A DNA stretch of 15,960 bases from JBAYVY01 sp041674345 (GCA_041674345.1 JBAYVY010000041.1:1-15960); one strand, 5' to 3'. Shown: positions 1 to 7,440, counted from the stretch's first letter. Program-made: numbers and translations. The notes: generated by a model from the sequence alone, not told the origin.

Positions 1-133
1 CCGGATCGAATACGTTTGCATGGCATCGTCCTGGATGCCTGGATTATCGGATGACGCGGGCCTCCGGGTTCAATATCCTGTTCAGCCCTCATCCCGGGAA
101 GTTATTCCGGCCACGTTCCTAAGCGGCGGGCAG
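1..133. other. Unassigned stretch downstream of tsaD
   Basis: I see no supportable gene here. It is the 3' flank of the minus-strand tsaD gene and lies at the window edge. No clear terminator hairpin with a T-run is visible. The only local structure is a weak CCGGGAAG/CCGG-like partial dyad near 95-112, which I do not call. Confidence 0.5.
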
Positions 134-1228
134 TCATTTCAAATCCGTCGTGGCGATCGCTTCCATCGCGTAATCATCGAATCCGCCCGCGACGCAGCGC
201 TGATGCGCCAGCCCCGCGATCATCGCCGCGTTGTCCAGGCAGTAATCCATCTTCGGCACACGCACGTCGAGTTGATGGCGTTGCCCGTATTCGACCACGC
301 GCCGGCGCAACGCCGAGTTCGCGCTGACACCCCCGCCGATCAATAGTGATCGCGGCGTTTCGCCGGCGTCGGTCAACCGTTGCCGCGCCCGGTCGATCTT
401 GGCGATCAGCACATCGACCACCGCCTGCTGAAACGCGGCGCAAATATCGGCTTTTTCCGTGTCGTTCAGTGCCGACGCATCACGTTCAAACGTGGCATTC
501 GGCCCGCGTCCGACCGGGTGGCCCCGCACGTGATACAGCACGGCGGTTTTCAAACCGCTGAATGAAAAATCGAGCGAGTCAGGGTCCAACATCGTGCGCG
601 GGAATGAAATGTTCCGGGGGCGGGGGTCGCCTTGTTGCGCGATGCGATCGACGATCGGCCCGCCGGGAAAGCCCAATTGCAAAATCGCGGCGACTTTGTC
701 GTAGGCCTCGCCCACGGCGTCGTCGATGGTCCGGCCCAGCAGCCGCACTTCCGGGGGCCGCGTGGTCATCGCATCATCCAGCGCGTACAGCGACGTGTGC
801 CCGCCGCTGACCACCAGCCCCAGCGCGGGGTACGTGATCGGCCCGGCGTCCAGCGCCCCGGCATACAGATGCGCCCGCACGTGATCCACGCCGATCAGCG
901 GCTTGCCCATCGCCCACGCCAGCGCCTTCGCCGCCGAGACGCCCACCAGCAGCGAACCGATCAGCCCCGGCCGATTGCCCACCGCCACCGCGTCGATGTC
1001 ACCGAGCGACACCTTCGCCTCGCCGAGCGCTTCATCGAGGATCGGCAATATTTTTTCAATGTGCGCCCGGCTGGCGATTTCCGGCACGACCCCGCCGAAC
1101 TTGCGATGCAGATCATGCTGCGACGCGATGACATTAGACAGCACGTCGCGTCCGTCGCGCACGACGGCGACGGCGGTTTCATCGCAGGAGGATTCGATGC
1201 CGAGAATGAGGGAGGTGGGGGTGTTCAT
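134..1228 (-). CDS. tsaD: tRNA N6-adenosine threonylcarbamoyltransferase TsaD
   Basis: TsaD transfers the threonylcarbamoyl group from threonylcarbamoyl-AMP to A37 of ANN-decoding tRNAs (t6A), acting in the cytoplasm with TsaB and TsaE. The 364-residue product has the normal family length. Visible signatures are GIESSCDETA near residue 10-19, GGVVPEIASRAH at 45-56, the metal-binding HxxxH (H116, H120), the nucleotide-binding SGGHT at 141-145, DDAVGEAYDKVA at 169-180, GGGVSAN at 298-304 and CLDNAAMIA at 330-338 with the C-terminal metal ligand D332. The ATG start overlaps the stop of the upstream DUF3800 gene (ATGA), so the two are probably co-transcribed and translationally coupled. The loop at about 154-162 contains Pro-Pro-Glu-Val, written by one CCCCCGGAAGT motif. 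That loop looks slightly longer than in typical TsaD, which is a judgement from memory of the family. Confidence 0.97.
   Translation of the reverse strand: MNTPTSLILGIESSCDETAVAVVRDGRDVLSNVIASQHDLHRKFGGVVPEIASRAHIEKILPILDEALGEAKVSLGDIDAVAVGNRPGLIGSLLVGVSAAKALAWAMGKPLIGVDHVRAHLYAGALDAGPITYPALGLVVSGGHTSLYALDDAMTTRPPEVRLLGRTIDDAVGEAYDKVAAILQLGFPGGPIVDRIAQQGDPRPRNISFPRTMLDPDSLDFSFSGLKTAVLYHVRGHPVGRGPNATFERDASALNDTEKADICAAFQQAVVDVLIAKIDRARQRLTDAGETPRSLLIGGGVSANSALRRRVVEYGQRHQLDVRVPKMDYCLDNAAMIAGLAHQRCVAGGFDDYAMEAIATTDLK
747..757 (-). repeat. CCCCCGGAAGT motif inside tsaD
   Basis: This is one exact copy of the 11-mer in the coding orientation, read as Pro-Pro-Glu-Val in a surface-loop position between the SGGHT motif and the GEAYDK motif. 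A 9-bp version (CCCCCGGAA) also lies at 612-620, where it encodes part of an Arg-Pro-Arg-Asn segment. See the finding on the dispersed motif. Confidence 0.75.
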
Positions 1229-2226
1229 TGCGGGGAGCTGTCGGATTCATCCGCATCCGTGGCGGATGGAGGTTCGAGGTTTGTCAGGTTGTCAGCGTCG
1301 GGTTGATTTTTGGCACGGTATGAGCAAATCATACAATCACAGGTGTTGGGTTTACAAAAGTGCCTGACTCCGTGCAATCTGGGGCCTGCGCGATCAAACT
1401 TATGAAAGATGCGGTACAGGTTTTCTTCTTCGTGCGTACCATTGCGATTGTTCTTTTCAACATACCGCCGCAAAGCATATGCGGCCACGTCCGCCAGTTG
1501 AATCGCCGATGCGAAAGCGCTGTCCACGAAAAACGGAACTTCAATCACGTGCCGCACCATGCCCCAAGGATGACCCTGTTGGCGGAAATGAGACAGGAGT
1601 TTGATGCAATTGTTTTCGTGTGTGGGTTCCTTGTCCACGACCAGCATTCCGTTTTCGGGGCTTTGGGAGTTGCCGGTTCGTTGGTATCGGGTCAGGAACA
1701 TGTCGAAGCGGGAAACAACCTGCGTGAAGTTGTTTTGCATTCCGTCGGTTTGCCCCGTCATGGCGAACAGATGTTGCTTGTCCAGTACCTCGGCGAACAG
1801 GCGTATGCCGTCGTGTGAGCCGATCAGATCGAGCGTGTCGATGAAAAGCCGGTTTCGTTCGAGCCGGGAAAGATGAACAAAAGCGGCGGTGTCCCTGAAC
1901 TTTTTCTGTTTTTTCTCTCTGGCCCTGCCGGTCAACGATTTCAGCTTTTGCTGACGAAGTTCCAACACCGCCTGTCTTCTTGCCGCACGATCAAGTTGGA
2001 GGAAGTCGGGTATTTCATCCTGTTCATTGATGTTGGTGCAGAAATCTTTCGCATGGAGTTCAAAGAGGGGTTGTCCCGGACAGGCATACTTGTTTTTCAG
2101 GCCGGTCACTCGTTTTTCAATGGCGAACCATGTTCCCTCGTGAACACAAACCCCAAGCGTGGCGAACAAGGCGCGATCGCCGCCGAGTTTGGCATCGCCC
2201 GAAGAATCAATGTAGAGCAAAAACAC
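1225..2226 (-). CDS. DUF3800 family protein, putative RNase H-like fold
   Basis: The 333-residue product begins with the DUF3800 hallmark YIDSSGD (residues 5-11, acidic D7 and D11). It continues with FELHAKDF (E56, H58), VVDKE (D198) and QLADVAAYALRRY (D246) near the C-terminus. The spaced acidic residues match the DUF3800 pattern, which is thought to adopt an RNase H-like fold. The biochemical role is unknown, although the family is often found in accessory or defence neighbourhoods. A C-terminal tail of about 45 residues holds a Cys cluster (CKPNTCDCMIC, 291-301) that could bind a metal, followed by an acidic, Ser-rich end. The start is GTG at 2226, required to retain YIDSSGD, with AGGGGG as a weak ribosome-binding site five bases upstream. 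The stop overlaps the tsaD start. A small repeat hairpin lies immediately upstream. Confidence 0.88.
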   Translation of the reverse strand: MFLLYIDSSGDAKLGGDRALFATLGVCVHEGTWFAIEKRVTGLKNKYACPGQPLFELHAKDFCTNINEQDEIPDFLQLDRAARRQAVLELRQQKLKSLTGRAREKKQKKFRDTAAFVHLSRLERNRLFIDTLDLIGSHDGIRLFAEVLDKQHLFAMTGQTDGMQNNFTQVVSRFDMFLTRYQRTGNSQSPENGMLVVDKEPTHENNCIKLLSHFRQQGHPWGMVRHVIEVPFFVDSAFASAIQLADVAAYALRRYVEKNNRNGTHEEENLYRIFHKFDRAGPRLHGVRHFCKPNTCDCMICSYRAKNQPDADNLTNLEPPSATDADESDSSPQ

Positions 2227-2256
2227 ATTTGCCCCCTAAAAAAAGGAGGCCCGGGG

Positions 2257-2270
2257 GGAGCGTTAGCTCC
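2257..2270. repeat. Small palindrome in the DUF3800 leader
   Basis: GGAGC-GTTA-GCTCC forms a 5-bp stem with a 4-base loop. It is preceded by a run of G (2253-2258) and by an A-rich block (2238-2244), and sits about 30 bp upstream of the DUF3800 GTG start. On the minus strand this would place a hairpin and a T-tract just before the gene. It could be a short attenuator-like structure or another member of the dispersed palindrome set. It is not identical to the other palindromes in the window. Confidence 0.45.
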
Positions 2271-2360
2271 ATCGATCCGTTGAGGATCTCCCAAGCCGTT
2301 AATAATCATATCGTACCAAGCCCTATTGTCAATGAATATCGTTTGCGAAACATATCGGCA

Positions 2361-3968
2361 TCACGGCGCGGCGGGAGCGGGTTCCGCTTGTTTCTCGGCG
2401 GTTTTGTCAACGGGCGCGGCGGTTTTGTCGGAACTTCCGGGGGCGCTTTGCTCCGGCTTGGAAGAGGCGGTTTCGGCCTTTACTTCCGGGGGCGGGGGTT
2501 CTTTCCCCGTTTCCAGAATCTTTTCTTCTTTCGCCAGTTCCTCGTCGATTTTGCTGATGCCTTCCCGGAGGCGGATTTTTTCGCGTTCCAGGTTGTCTTT
2601 GCGGGCGATGTGTGTGAAGAGATTGGCGTCGCCGGGGCCGACCTTCTCAAACTCGCCCGTGCCGAGTTTCACGATCATGCTCTTCAACGCCGCGGCCAGT
2701 TGCGGGTCGGCCAGGTGTTCGTTGATCCAGTCCGGCGAGACCTTGCCGTCGGCGGGCAGATGAATGTTGTTGTCCCGGCGGACCTCGACCATCTTCTTCT
2801 GCTGATCGAAAGTCATCGGCACATAAAATCCGTCCGTCGGGTCCACGCCCCATCGCTCGGCGTTGGGCAGGCGATGGATGTTTTGTCCGTTGGGCATGTA
2901 GTAGAGCGCGGTGGTGAGTTTGATTCCCCCGGCTCCCTTGTCCAGCGGGATGATTTGCTGCACCGATCCCTTGCCCACGGAACGCTCGCCGAGAATCACA
3001 GCCCGGTTGTTGTATTTCAGGGCGCCGGCGAGGATTTCGCTGGCCGACGCGCTGCCCCCGTTGACCAGCACGATCATCGGGAAATCGGGCAGTGTGCCGT
3101 CCTTCTCGGCTTCCCACTTGCGTTCGGGACTGGCGCGGCCCCGGGTCGAAACGATCACGCCGCCCGGCAGGAACAGGTCGCCGATCTTCACCGCGCTGTC
3201 CAGCAGCCCGCCGGGGTTGTATCGCAGATCGAGGATCAGGCCGTTGATCGGCCCCTGCGCTTTCAGTTCGTCGATCGCGGCGACCAGCGCGTCGTAAGTC
3301 GGCTCGGAAAACTGCGTCATGCGGATGTAGCCGATGCGATGTTCCGCGTCCAGCAGATAGTGCCAGTGACCGGCGGGGTCGCGGTCGATGCCCCGGATCG
3401 TGGCGATTTTGACTTTGGCGCGGACGATGGTGATGTCGTGATCGGCTTCGCCGGAGCGGCGGATGCGGAGGGTGACGGGGGTGCCTTCCTCGCCGGTGAT
3501 TTTTTTGACCGCTTCCTCGGTGCTGACGTTTTCGAGCGATTCGCCGTTGACCGAGAGGATCAGGTCGCCGGCGAGGATACCGGCTTTGTAGGCGGGGGAG
3601 TCTTCGATGGGCGCGACCACGCCGATGTGGTTGTCGCGCTGTTCGATTTCCGCGCCGATGCCGGAGAAGGTTCCGGTGGTGATGGTTTCAAAACTCGCGA
3701 GTTCCTCGGCGGTGAAATACAGGGTGTAACGGTCGTCGAGGGTATCGACCATGCCGTTGATCGCGCCTTCGGTGAGTTTTTCCTCGTCGGGCTGATGGAC
3801 GTAGTAGCGGGCGATCTGCGAATGCACGTCCACCAGACGATCGACGAAACTGAACGAATCGGCGCCGGTGGCCAGGACGCGGGGAATCCAGTAGCCGAGC
3901 ATCACGCCGATCAGCGAGGCGATCAGAATGAACTCGACGGTCAGACGGCGGCGGGTACGCTGGGTCAT
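2361..3968 (-). CDS. ctpA: C-terminal processing peptidase, S41 family (CtpA/Prc type)
   Basis: This is a membrane-anchored periplasmic serine protease that cleaves protein C-termini. I start it at ATG 3968: a GGAG lies nine bases upstream, whereas the in-frame TTG at 3977 directly abuts that GGAG. The protein has 535 residues: a basic N-terminus, one membrane segment (about 10-28), an N-terminal helical part, a PDZ domain (about 97-185, with the GIGAEIE and GDLILSVNGE motifs) and the S41 core. LDLRYNPGGLLDSA is at about 246-259. The active-site segment GGSASASEILAGAL gives S308 by its 25-residue spacing to K333 (SVGKGSVQ) and then Q337. The last 45 or so residues are Pro/Ala/Glu/Lys-rich low complexity and contain two CCCCCGGAAGT motifs, one read as Pro-Pro-Glu-Val. 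The gene is divergent from hflX across an inverted-repeat intergenic region. Family is certain; substrate unknown. Confidence 0.95.
   Translation of the reverse strand: MTQRTRRRLTVEFILIASLIGVMLGYWIPRVLATGADSFSFVDRLVDVHSQIARYYVHQPDEEKLTEGAINGMVDTLDDRYTLYFTAEELASFETITTGTFSGIGAEIEQRDNHIGVVAPIEDSPAYKAGILAGDLILSVNGESLENVSTEEAVKKITGEEGTPVTLRIRRSGEADHDITIVRAKVKIATIRGIDRDPAGHWHYLLDAEHRIGYIRMTQFSEPTYDALVAAIDELKAQGPINGLILDLRYNPGGLLDSAVKIGDLFLPGGVIVSTRGRASPERKWEAEKDGTLPDFPMIVLVNGGSASASEILAGALKYNNRAVILGERSVGKGSVQQIIPLDKGAGGIKLTTALYYMPNGQNIHRLPNAERWGVDPTDGFYVPMTFDQQKKMVEVRRDNNIHLPADGKVSPDWINEHLADPQLAAALKSMIVKLGTGEFEKVGPGDANLFTHIARKDNLEREKIRLREGISKIDEELAKEEKILETGKEPPPPEVKAETASSKPEQSAPGSSDKTAAPVDKTAEKQAEPAPAAP
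2433..2492 (-). repeat. Two CCCCCGGAAGT motifs in the protease tail
   Basis: Exact 11-mers lie at 2433-2443 and 2482-2492, both in the coding orientation of the protease but in two different reading frames. One encodes Pro-Pro-Glu-Val, the other Ala-Pro-Gly-Ser-Ser. The surrounding low-complexity tail has no catalytic role, so it is a permissive site for insertion. Confidence 0.7.
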
Positions 3969-4059
3969 GTCGGTCAACTCCGTGAAACGGGAATGGATGA
4001 TTGTACGTTCGCAGGCGGGGGGAGTCGATTCGGCCCGGCGGGGCGGGAATGACGCGATG

Positions 4060-4191
4060 AATCACCAAACACCAATGACGAATGACCAAATAAGTTTCAA
4101 TCACCAATGACCAATGAAAACCGGCGGACGTCCGTTTTGGTCATTGAATATTGGAGTTTCTTTGGTCATTCGTCATTGGAGTTTGGTGATT
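4060..4191. repeat. Long inverted repeat between ctpA and hflX
   Basis: The left arm (4060-4090) and right arm (4161-4191) are 31-bp inverted copies with a single mismatch, built from period-7 units such as AATGACG and AATGACC. Inner, less perfect repeats (CAATGACC-type) continue toward the centre, where CGGACGTCCG forms a perfect 10-bp palindrome (4122-4134 region). The block lies between two divergent genes, so it could influence both promoters or be an inserted repeat cassette. I could not pick a convincing promoter for either gene within it. Confidence 0.85.
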
Positions 4192-4235
4192 CCGCCACTG
4201 TGCGAACGCCAAACCCGCTAAGATGTTCATTACAT

Positions 4236-5540
4236 ATGGCTGACTATCGCAAAAACGTGTCGGTGATTCAAGAGCGGGCGGTCCTGGCGGCGGTGCTTTG
4301 GCCCGGCATGGAGATCGACCACCGCGATCCGCTGGGGGAGCTTCGCTCGCTGGTCGATACCGCCGGCGCGATCACCGTCGCGGAGGTCATACAGGAGCGC
4401 AAAGCCCCCGACGCCTCGACGTTCATCGGCAAGGGCAAGGTCGAGGAACTCGCGGCCCTGTGCAAACTGCACCAGGCGGATGTGGTGATTTTCGAGAATG
4501 ACCTTTCGCCGGCGCAGTTGCGCAACATCGAAGAAATCGTCGAGAAGAAAATCATCGACCGCAGCGAACTGATCCTCGATATTTTCGCCAACCGGGCGCG
4601 GACGCATGAAGCGAAGTTGCAGGTGGAAATGGCGCAGCTCGAATACACCTACCCCCGCCTGACAGCGATGTGGAGCCACCTCGAACGCATCACCGGCGGA
4701 TCGCCGGGGGGCGTGGGCACGCGCGGGCCGGGCGAACAACAGCTCGAAATCGACCGGCGAATCGTGCAGCAGCGCAAGAGTGAATTGAAGCGCGAAATCG
4801 ACAAGGTGCAGGCGCGCAAGCGAAGAGAAGTGGCGGATCGCAATATCGACTTCGTGACGGTGGGCCTGGTGGGCTACACCAACGCGGGCAAGAGCACGCT
4901 GTTCAACACATTGACCGACGCCGGTGCATATGCCGATGACAAATTGTTCGCCACGCTGGACACGCGCACCCGGCGGTGGGATTTGGGCGGGGGCGACAGC
5001 GTGATGTTGAGCGACACGGTGGGTTTCGTGCGCAATCTGCCGCACCATCTGGTGGCCAGTTTCCGCGCCACGCTGGAGGAGTCGATTCACAGCGACCTGC
5101 TGCTGGTGGTGCTGGACATCGCCGATGCGCAGGTCGAGCAGCATTTGAAGACGGTCAATGAAGTATTGGAACAGATCGGCGCGGGGGATCGGCCTCGCGT
5201 GTTGTTGCTGAACAAGACCGATCGTTTGGAGGACAACGCCGAGGTGCTGGTGTGGACCGGCCGTCACGCCAACGCTCTGCCGATCAGCGCGAAGATCGGC
5301 GTGGGCATGGACAAACTGATTGAAGTCGTTCGGCAACACGCGCACGGCAACATGCTGGAACTGACGCTGCGTTTGCCGATGCGCGAGGGAAAAGCGACGA
5401 GTTTTCTGGAAAGCCGGGGCACGGTGCTGGACCGACAATACGACACCGATCACGTCACGATGCGCGTCCGCATCGGCAAACGACAGATGGACCAGTTGAA
5501 AGCGACGGGGGCGAAGTTCACCGTGGTGAATGACGAATGA
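4236..5540 (+). CDS. hflX: Ribosome-associated GTPase HflX
   Basis: HflX binds the 50S subunit or stalled 70S ribosomes and splits them under stress, using GTP. I chose ATG 4236 (434 residues). A longer in-frame opening back to 4107 would be translated from the intergenic inverted repeat and has no family support. The N-terminal HflX domain contains GKGKVEEL (65-72) and a glycine-rich loop GGSPGGVGTRGPGE (154-167) typical of HflX. The G domain has G1 GYTNAGKST (213-221), a G2 region ATLDTRTRR (239-247), G3 DTVGF (260-264), G4 NKTD (326-329) and G5 SAK (351-353). The ribosome-binding site is weak. The final residues Asn-Asp-Glu and the TGA stop are written by the AATGACGAATGACGAA heptamer repeat that starts at 5529, so the repeat has supplied this gene's end. 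Confidence 0.96.
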   Translation: MADYRKNVSVIQERAVLAAVLWPGMEIDHRDPLGELRSLVDTAGAITVAEVIQERKAPDASTFIGKGKVEELAALCKLHQADVVIFENDLSPAQLRNIEEIVEKKIIDRSELILDIFANRARTHEAKLQVEMAQLEYTYPRLTAMWSHLERITGGSPGGVGTRGPGEQQLEIDRRIVQQRKSELKREIDKVQARKRREVADRNIDFVTVGLVGYTNAGKSTLFNTLTDAGAYADDKLFATLDTRTRRWDLGGGDSVMLSDTVGFVRNLPHHLVASFRATLEESIHSDLLLVVLDIADAQVEQHLKTVNEVLEQIGAGDRPRVLLLNKTDRLEDNAEVLVWTGRHANALPISAKIGVGMDKLIEVVRQHAHGNMLELTLRLPMREGKATSFLESRGTVLDRQYDTDHVTMRVRIGKRQMDQLKATGAKFTVVNDE

Positions 5541-5597
5541 CGAAATCCGAATGACGACCCCCGGAAGTGAATGACGAAGCTCGAATGACGAATGACC
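5529..5597. repeat. AATGACG heptamer array (left flank of the low-GC gene)
   Basis: AATGACG units start at 5529, 5536, 5550, 5570 and 5584, with a variant AATGACC at 5591. Spacing is 7 or 14 except where a CCCCCGGAAGT motif (5558-5568) interrupts the array, giving a 20-base step. The array supplies the hflX stop codon. The inverse-orientation array at 6561-6653 lies on the other side of the gene at 5649-6413. Confidence 0.85.
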
Positions 5598-5624
5598 AAA
5601 CGCATCAACGCCCATCGTCCGAAT

Positions 5625-5649
5625 AGCCGCGCGGTGGCAACCCGCGGCT
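5625..5649. repeat. Palindromic repeat, left copy of a 23-bp inverted pair
   Basis: AGCCGCG and CGCGGCT form a 7-bp stem around an 11-base loop containing GGTGGCAACC. Positions 5625-5647 are a perfect inverted copy of 6512-6534. The last base overlaps the stop codon of the gene at 5649-6413. The form is REP-like (a short, GC-rich, dispersed palindrome). Confidence 0.85.
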
Positions 5650-6413
5650 CATTCTGTACGCTGCTGAAAGATATCTGGGTATCGTTCTCTCAATGATCTC
5701 ATGGCGTCCGCACCTTCTTCTTCGATGGCATCAAATTGTGCCTTTAGCTTGAGCCACAGTTCCATTTTGCAAACATTAGTCTGCGGTTTTCCCTTCTCAT
5801 ACGTTGTTATGGCGTAGAGTGCGCCGGTGCTGGGGTCTTTAGCTTGTTGGACAATGTCGAGTGAAATATCCTTCCCGATTTCCCACATAGCTGAGTAATT
5901 ACCGTTCGGGTCAAGGATGTAAACTTCAATTACTTTTTTCATCTCGCTCGCTTTCCCAAAAACTTCATCCATAATCGAGAAGAACGTGGGATCTCGCGGT
6001 TTATCAAAATTGTCGAGTATTTTCTGTAAATCGATATGTTCCAGCGTGGAATTGCTGATTCTAATGCGTTTTTTGGTTGCCGCTTCAACAAAAATCGGTT
6101 CCCCGCCTTTCACTTTCCAGCCGGGATCAATGATTTCGATCGCATGAATTAGTGCAGAGGTTATATTCTCGCCATCAGGGGTGAAATGCTCAGGTCCGAG
6201 CTTGATTGTTTGATGCTTGTGATTGAAGTTGAGATATAAACTCCAAGGGGTAACAGGTTTCGCACCATTCGCATAAAATCCCATGACATAGCCAACTATT
6301 CCGATCACTGAATTCTCATGCATGGCATAGACGAGTCGATTTTCATCTCGAACGATGTATAGACTCCAACGAAACCCGATTGATTTGCCGAATAGTTTGC
6401 TTAACAGGTTCAT
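5649..6413 (-). CDS. Protein of unknown function in a low-GC island
   Basis: I do not recognise this family. The 254-residue product starts at ATG 6413, preceded by GGAG seven bases upstream. Longer in-frame openings run into the flanking repeats and are not credible. It has no signal peptide and no confident membrane segment. An amphipathic N-terminus (MNLLSKLFGKSIGFRWSLYI) is followed by a mixed alpha/beta-looking body with aromatic and charged residues. The C-terminal third is rich in Lys and Glu (ELWLKLKAQFDAIEEEG). Four sampled 60-base lines average about 42% GC, whereas sampled lines of ligA and tsaD give about 58% and 70%. Low GC plus nested inverted repeats on both sides (23-bp palindromes, heptamer arrays) suggest acquisition by transfer. 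The stop codon touches the left palindrome. Coding status is well supported; function is not. Confidence 0.8.
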   Translation of the reverse strand: MNLLSKLFGKSIGFRWSLYIVRDENRLVYAMHENSVIGIVGYVMGFYANGAKPVTPWSLYLNFNHKHQTIKLGPEHFTPDGENITSALIHAIEIIDPGWKVKGGEPIFVEAATKKRIRISNSTLEHIDLQKILDNFDKPRDPTFFSIMDEVFGKASEMKKVIEVYILDPNGNYSAMWEIGKDISLDIVQQAKDPSTGALYAITTYEKGKPQTNVCKMELWLKLKAQFDAIEEEGADAMRSLRERYPDIFQQRTE

Positions 6414-6511
6414 GGTTTGTCTCCACACGGACAATCTAAAACCGGCAACTTTTCTGCTATCGTGTGCCCCATAAATGGAATGGGCTTCAGAGATTTTCTG
6501 CGTCAGGCGGA

Positions 6512-6534
6512 CCGCGGGTTGCCACCGCGCGGCT
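6512..6534. repeat. Palindromic repeat, right copy of a 23-bp inverted pair
   Basis: This is an exact inverted copy of 5625-5647. Its own stem is CCGCG/CGCGG around the GGTTGCCACC core. It lies about 100 bp upstream of the start of the low-GC gene, between that gene and the right heptamer array. Confidence 0.85.
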
Positions 6535-6560
6535 GGACGGATGATGAGTGCTGCTCGTTT

Positions 6561-6653
6561 CGTCATTCGTCATTCGTCATTCGGGCTTCGTCATTGATTC
6601 GTCATTCGAGTTTCGTCATTCGTCATTGCGGTCCTCCGCTGTCGTTCGTCATT
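6561..6653. repeat. CGTCATT heptamer array (right flank of the low-GC gene)
   Basis: CGTCATT, the complement of AATGACG, starts at 6561, 6568, 6575, 6589, 6600, 6614, 6621 and 6647, mostly at multiples of seven. It is the inverse-orientation partner of the array at 5529-5597. Its inner part supplies the C-terminal codons and the stop of the amidotransferase gene that ends at 6623. Confidence 0.85.
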
Positions 6654-7246
6654 TCGACCCTGGGTCGCGGCAGCCCCAAAAAGTTCGCTAACAACACAGG
6701 CCCCTCGACGGTCAGGAAACTTTCGGGATGGAACTGCACGCCTTCGACCGGGGCGCGATCCCATTTGCGGCGAAGGCCCATCACTTCGTTTTCCTCCGTC
6801 CAGGCGCTGACGGTCCATTGCGATTCGTTGATGGTGCTGCGATCGACGACCAGCGAGTGATAGCGCGTGGCGGTGAAGGGGTTGGACATGCCCCGGAAGA
6901 TGCCTTGCGAATCGTGATGGATGGGGGAGGTTTTGCCGTGCATGAGACGGTAGTTGCGGTGGACGGTCATGCCGTGGGAGTAGCATATGCACTGGTGTCC
7001 GAGGCATACGCCGAGGATGGGAACGCGGCCCTCGAAGCGGAGGATGACATCGTTGCTGACGCCGCCCTCGGCGGGGGTGCAGGGGCCGGGCGAGATGATG
7101 ATGTGCGACGGCAAAAGTTTTTCCGCATCGTCGGCGGTGATCTTGTCATTGCGCACGACTTTGAGATCGAGCGAGGGGTCGAGTTCGCCGATGCGTTGGA
7201 CGAGGTTGTAGGTGAAGGAGTCGTAGTTGTCGATGAGGAGGATCAT
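6623..7246 (-). CDS. pabA: Glutamine amidotransferase, aminodeoxychorismate/anthranilate synthase component II
   Basis: This class I glutamine amidotransferase subunit supplies ammonia to a chorismate-using partner for p-aminobenzoate (folate) or anthranilate (tryptophan) synthesis. I start it at ATG 7246, giving MILLIDNYDSFTYNL, the classical PabA/TrpG beginning. An in-frame extension to 7297 is only translated repeat. The oxyanion segment ISPGPCTPAEGG is at 51-62, the catalytic Cys is C81 in GVCLGHQ, and the catalytic pair is H173/E175 in VQFHPES. At 207 residues it has normal length, but the last ten residues come from the heptamer array, including the TGA stop. No partner (pabB/trpE) is adjacent, so PabA versus TrpG is undecided. 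The gene is divergent from ligA. Confidence 0.93.
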   Translation of the reverse strand: MILLIDNYDSFTYNLVQRIGELDPSLDLKVVRNDKITADDAEKLLPSHIIISPGPCTPAEGGVSNDVILRFEGRVPILGVCLGHQCICYSHGMTVHRNYRLMHGKTSPIHHDSQGIFRGMSNPFTATRYHSLVVDRSTINESQWTVSAWTEENEVMGLRRKWDRAPVEGVQFHPESFLTVEGPVLLANFLGLPRPRVEMTNDSGGPQ

Positions 7247-7269
7247 GGGGATATTGTAGTCGGAAACTC

Positions 7270-7440
7270 GAATGACGAAATTCGAATGACGAATCAAACT
7301 GGAAGCTTGAAATCCGAAACAAAGCCGCGACCGCCCCCGGAAATGGTCGCGGTCCCCCGTTTCGAGTTTAGCGTTCCGCTGTCGAAGCCGTCGGACTTCG
7401 GATTTGATTCATCATTATTCGGGTTTCGTCATTCGTCATT
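7270..7440. repeat. Imperfect inverted heptamer repeat between pabA and ligA
   Basis: AATGACGAA occurs at 7270 and 7284, 14 bases apart, and CGTCATT at 7427 and 7434. AAATCCGAA (7310-7318) is an exact inverted copy of TTCGGATTT (7397-7405). Taken as whole arms, 7270-7318 and 7397-7440 are inverted copies, with about a dozen bases missing from the right arm. The CCGCGACC palindrome sits in the loop. The block separates two divergent genes; a GATAAAAT at 7443-7450 is too close to the ligA start to call as a promoter. Confidence 0.75.
7319..7356. repeat. CCGCGACC/GGTCGCGG palindrome, long-loop copy
   Basis: Arms 7325-7332 and 7345-7352 form a perfect 8-bp stem. The 12-base loop contains CCCCCGGAA. 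The flanks ACAAAG on the left and TCCC on the right are identical to those of the copy at 13021-13049 inside the glycosyltransferase gene, so the two are members of one family with different loops. Confidence 0.8.

Noticed and set aside
2130..4052. 640-codon open frame antisense to the C-terminal processing protease
   Set aside because: It mirrors the GC-rich codon pattern of the real gene, has no family motif, and the opposite frame has the full S41 and PDZ signatures.
4107..4235. N-terminal extension of HflX from an upstream ATG
   Set aside because: The extra 43 residues are translated inverted-repeat DNA, and the family N-terminus fits the ATG at 4236.
4230..5615. 461-codon open frame antisense to hflX
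   Set aside because: The composition is His/Arg/Gln-rich shadow sequence, while HflX on the other strand has all GTPase motifs.
5529..6653. CRISPR array
   Set aside because: The repeats are 7 bp with no uniform spacers and no cas gene is present.
5529..6653. Insertion sequence
   Set aside because: The enclosed protein has no DDE, HUH or serine/tyrosine recombinase motifs that I can see, and no target duplication is evident. I keep only the cassette-like geometry as a finding.
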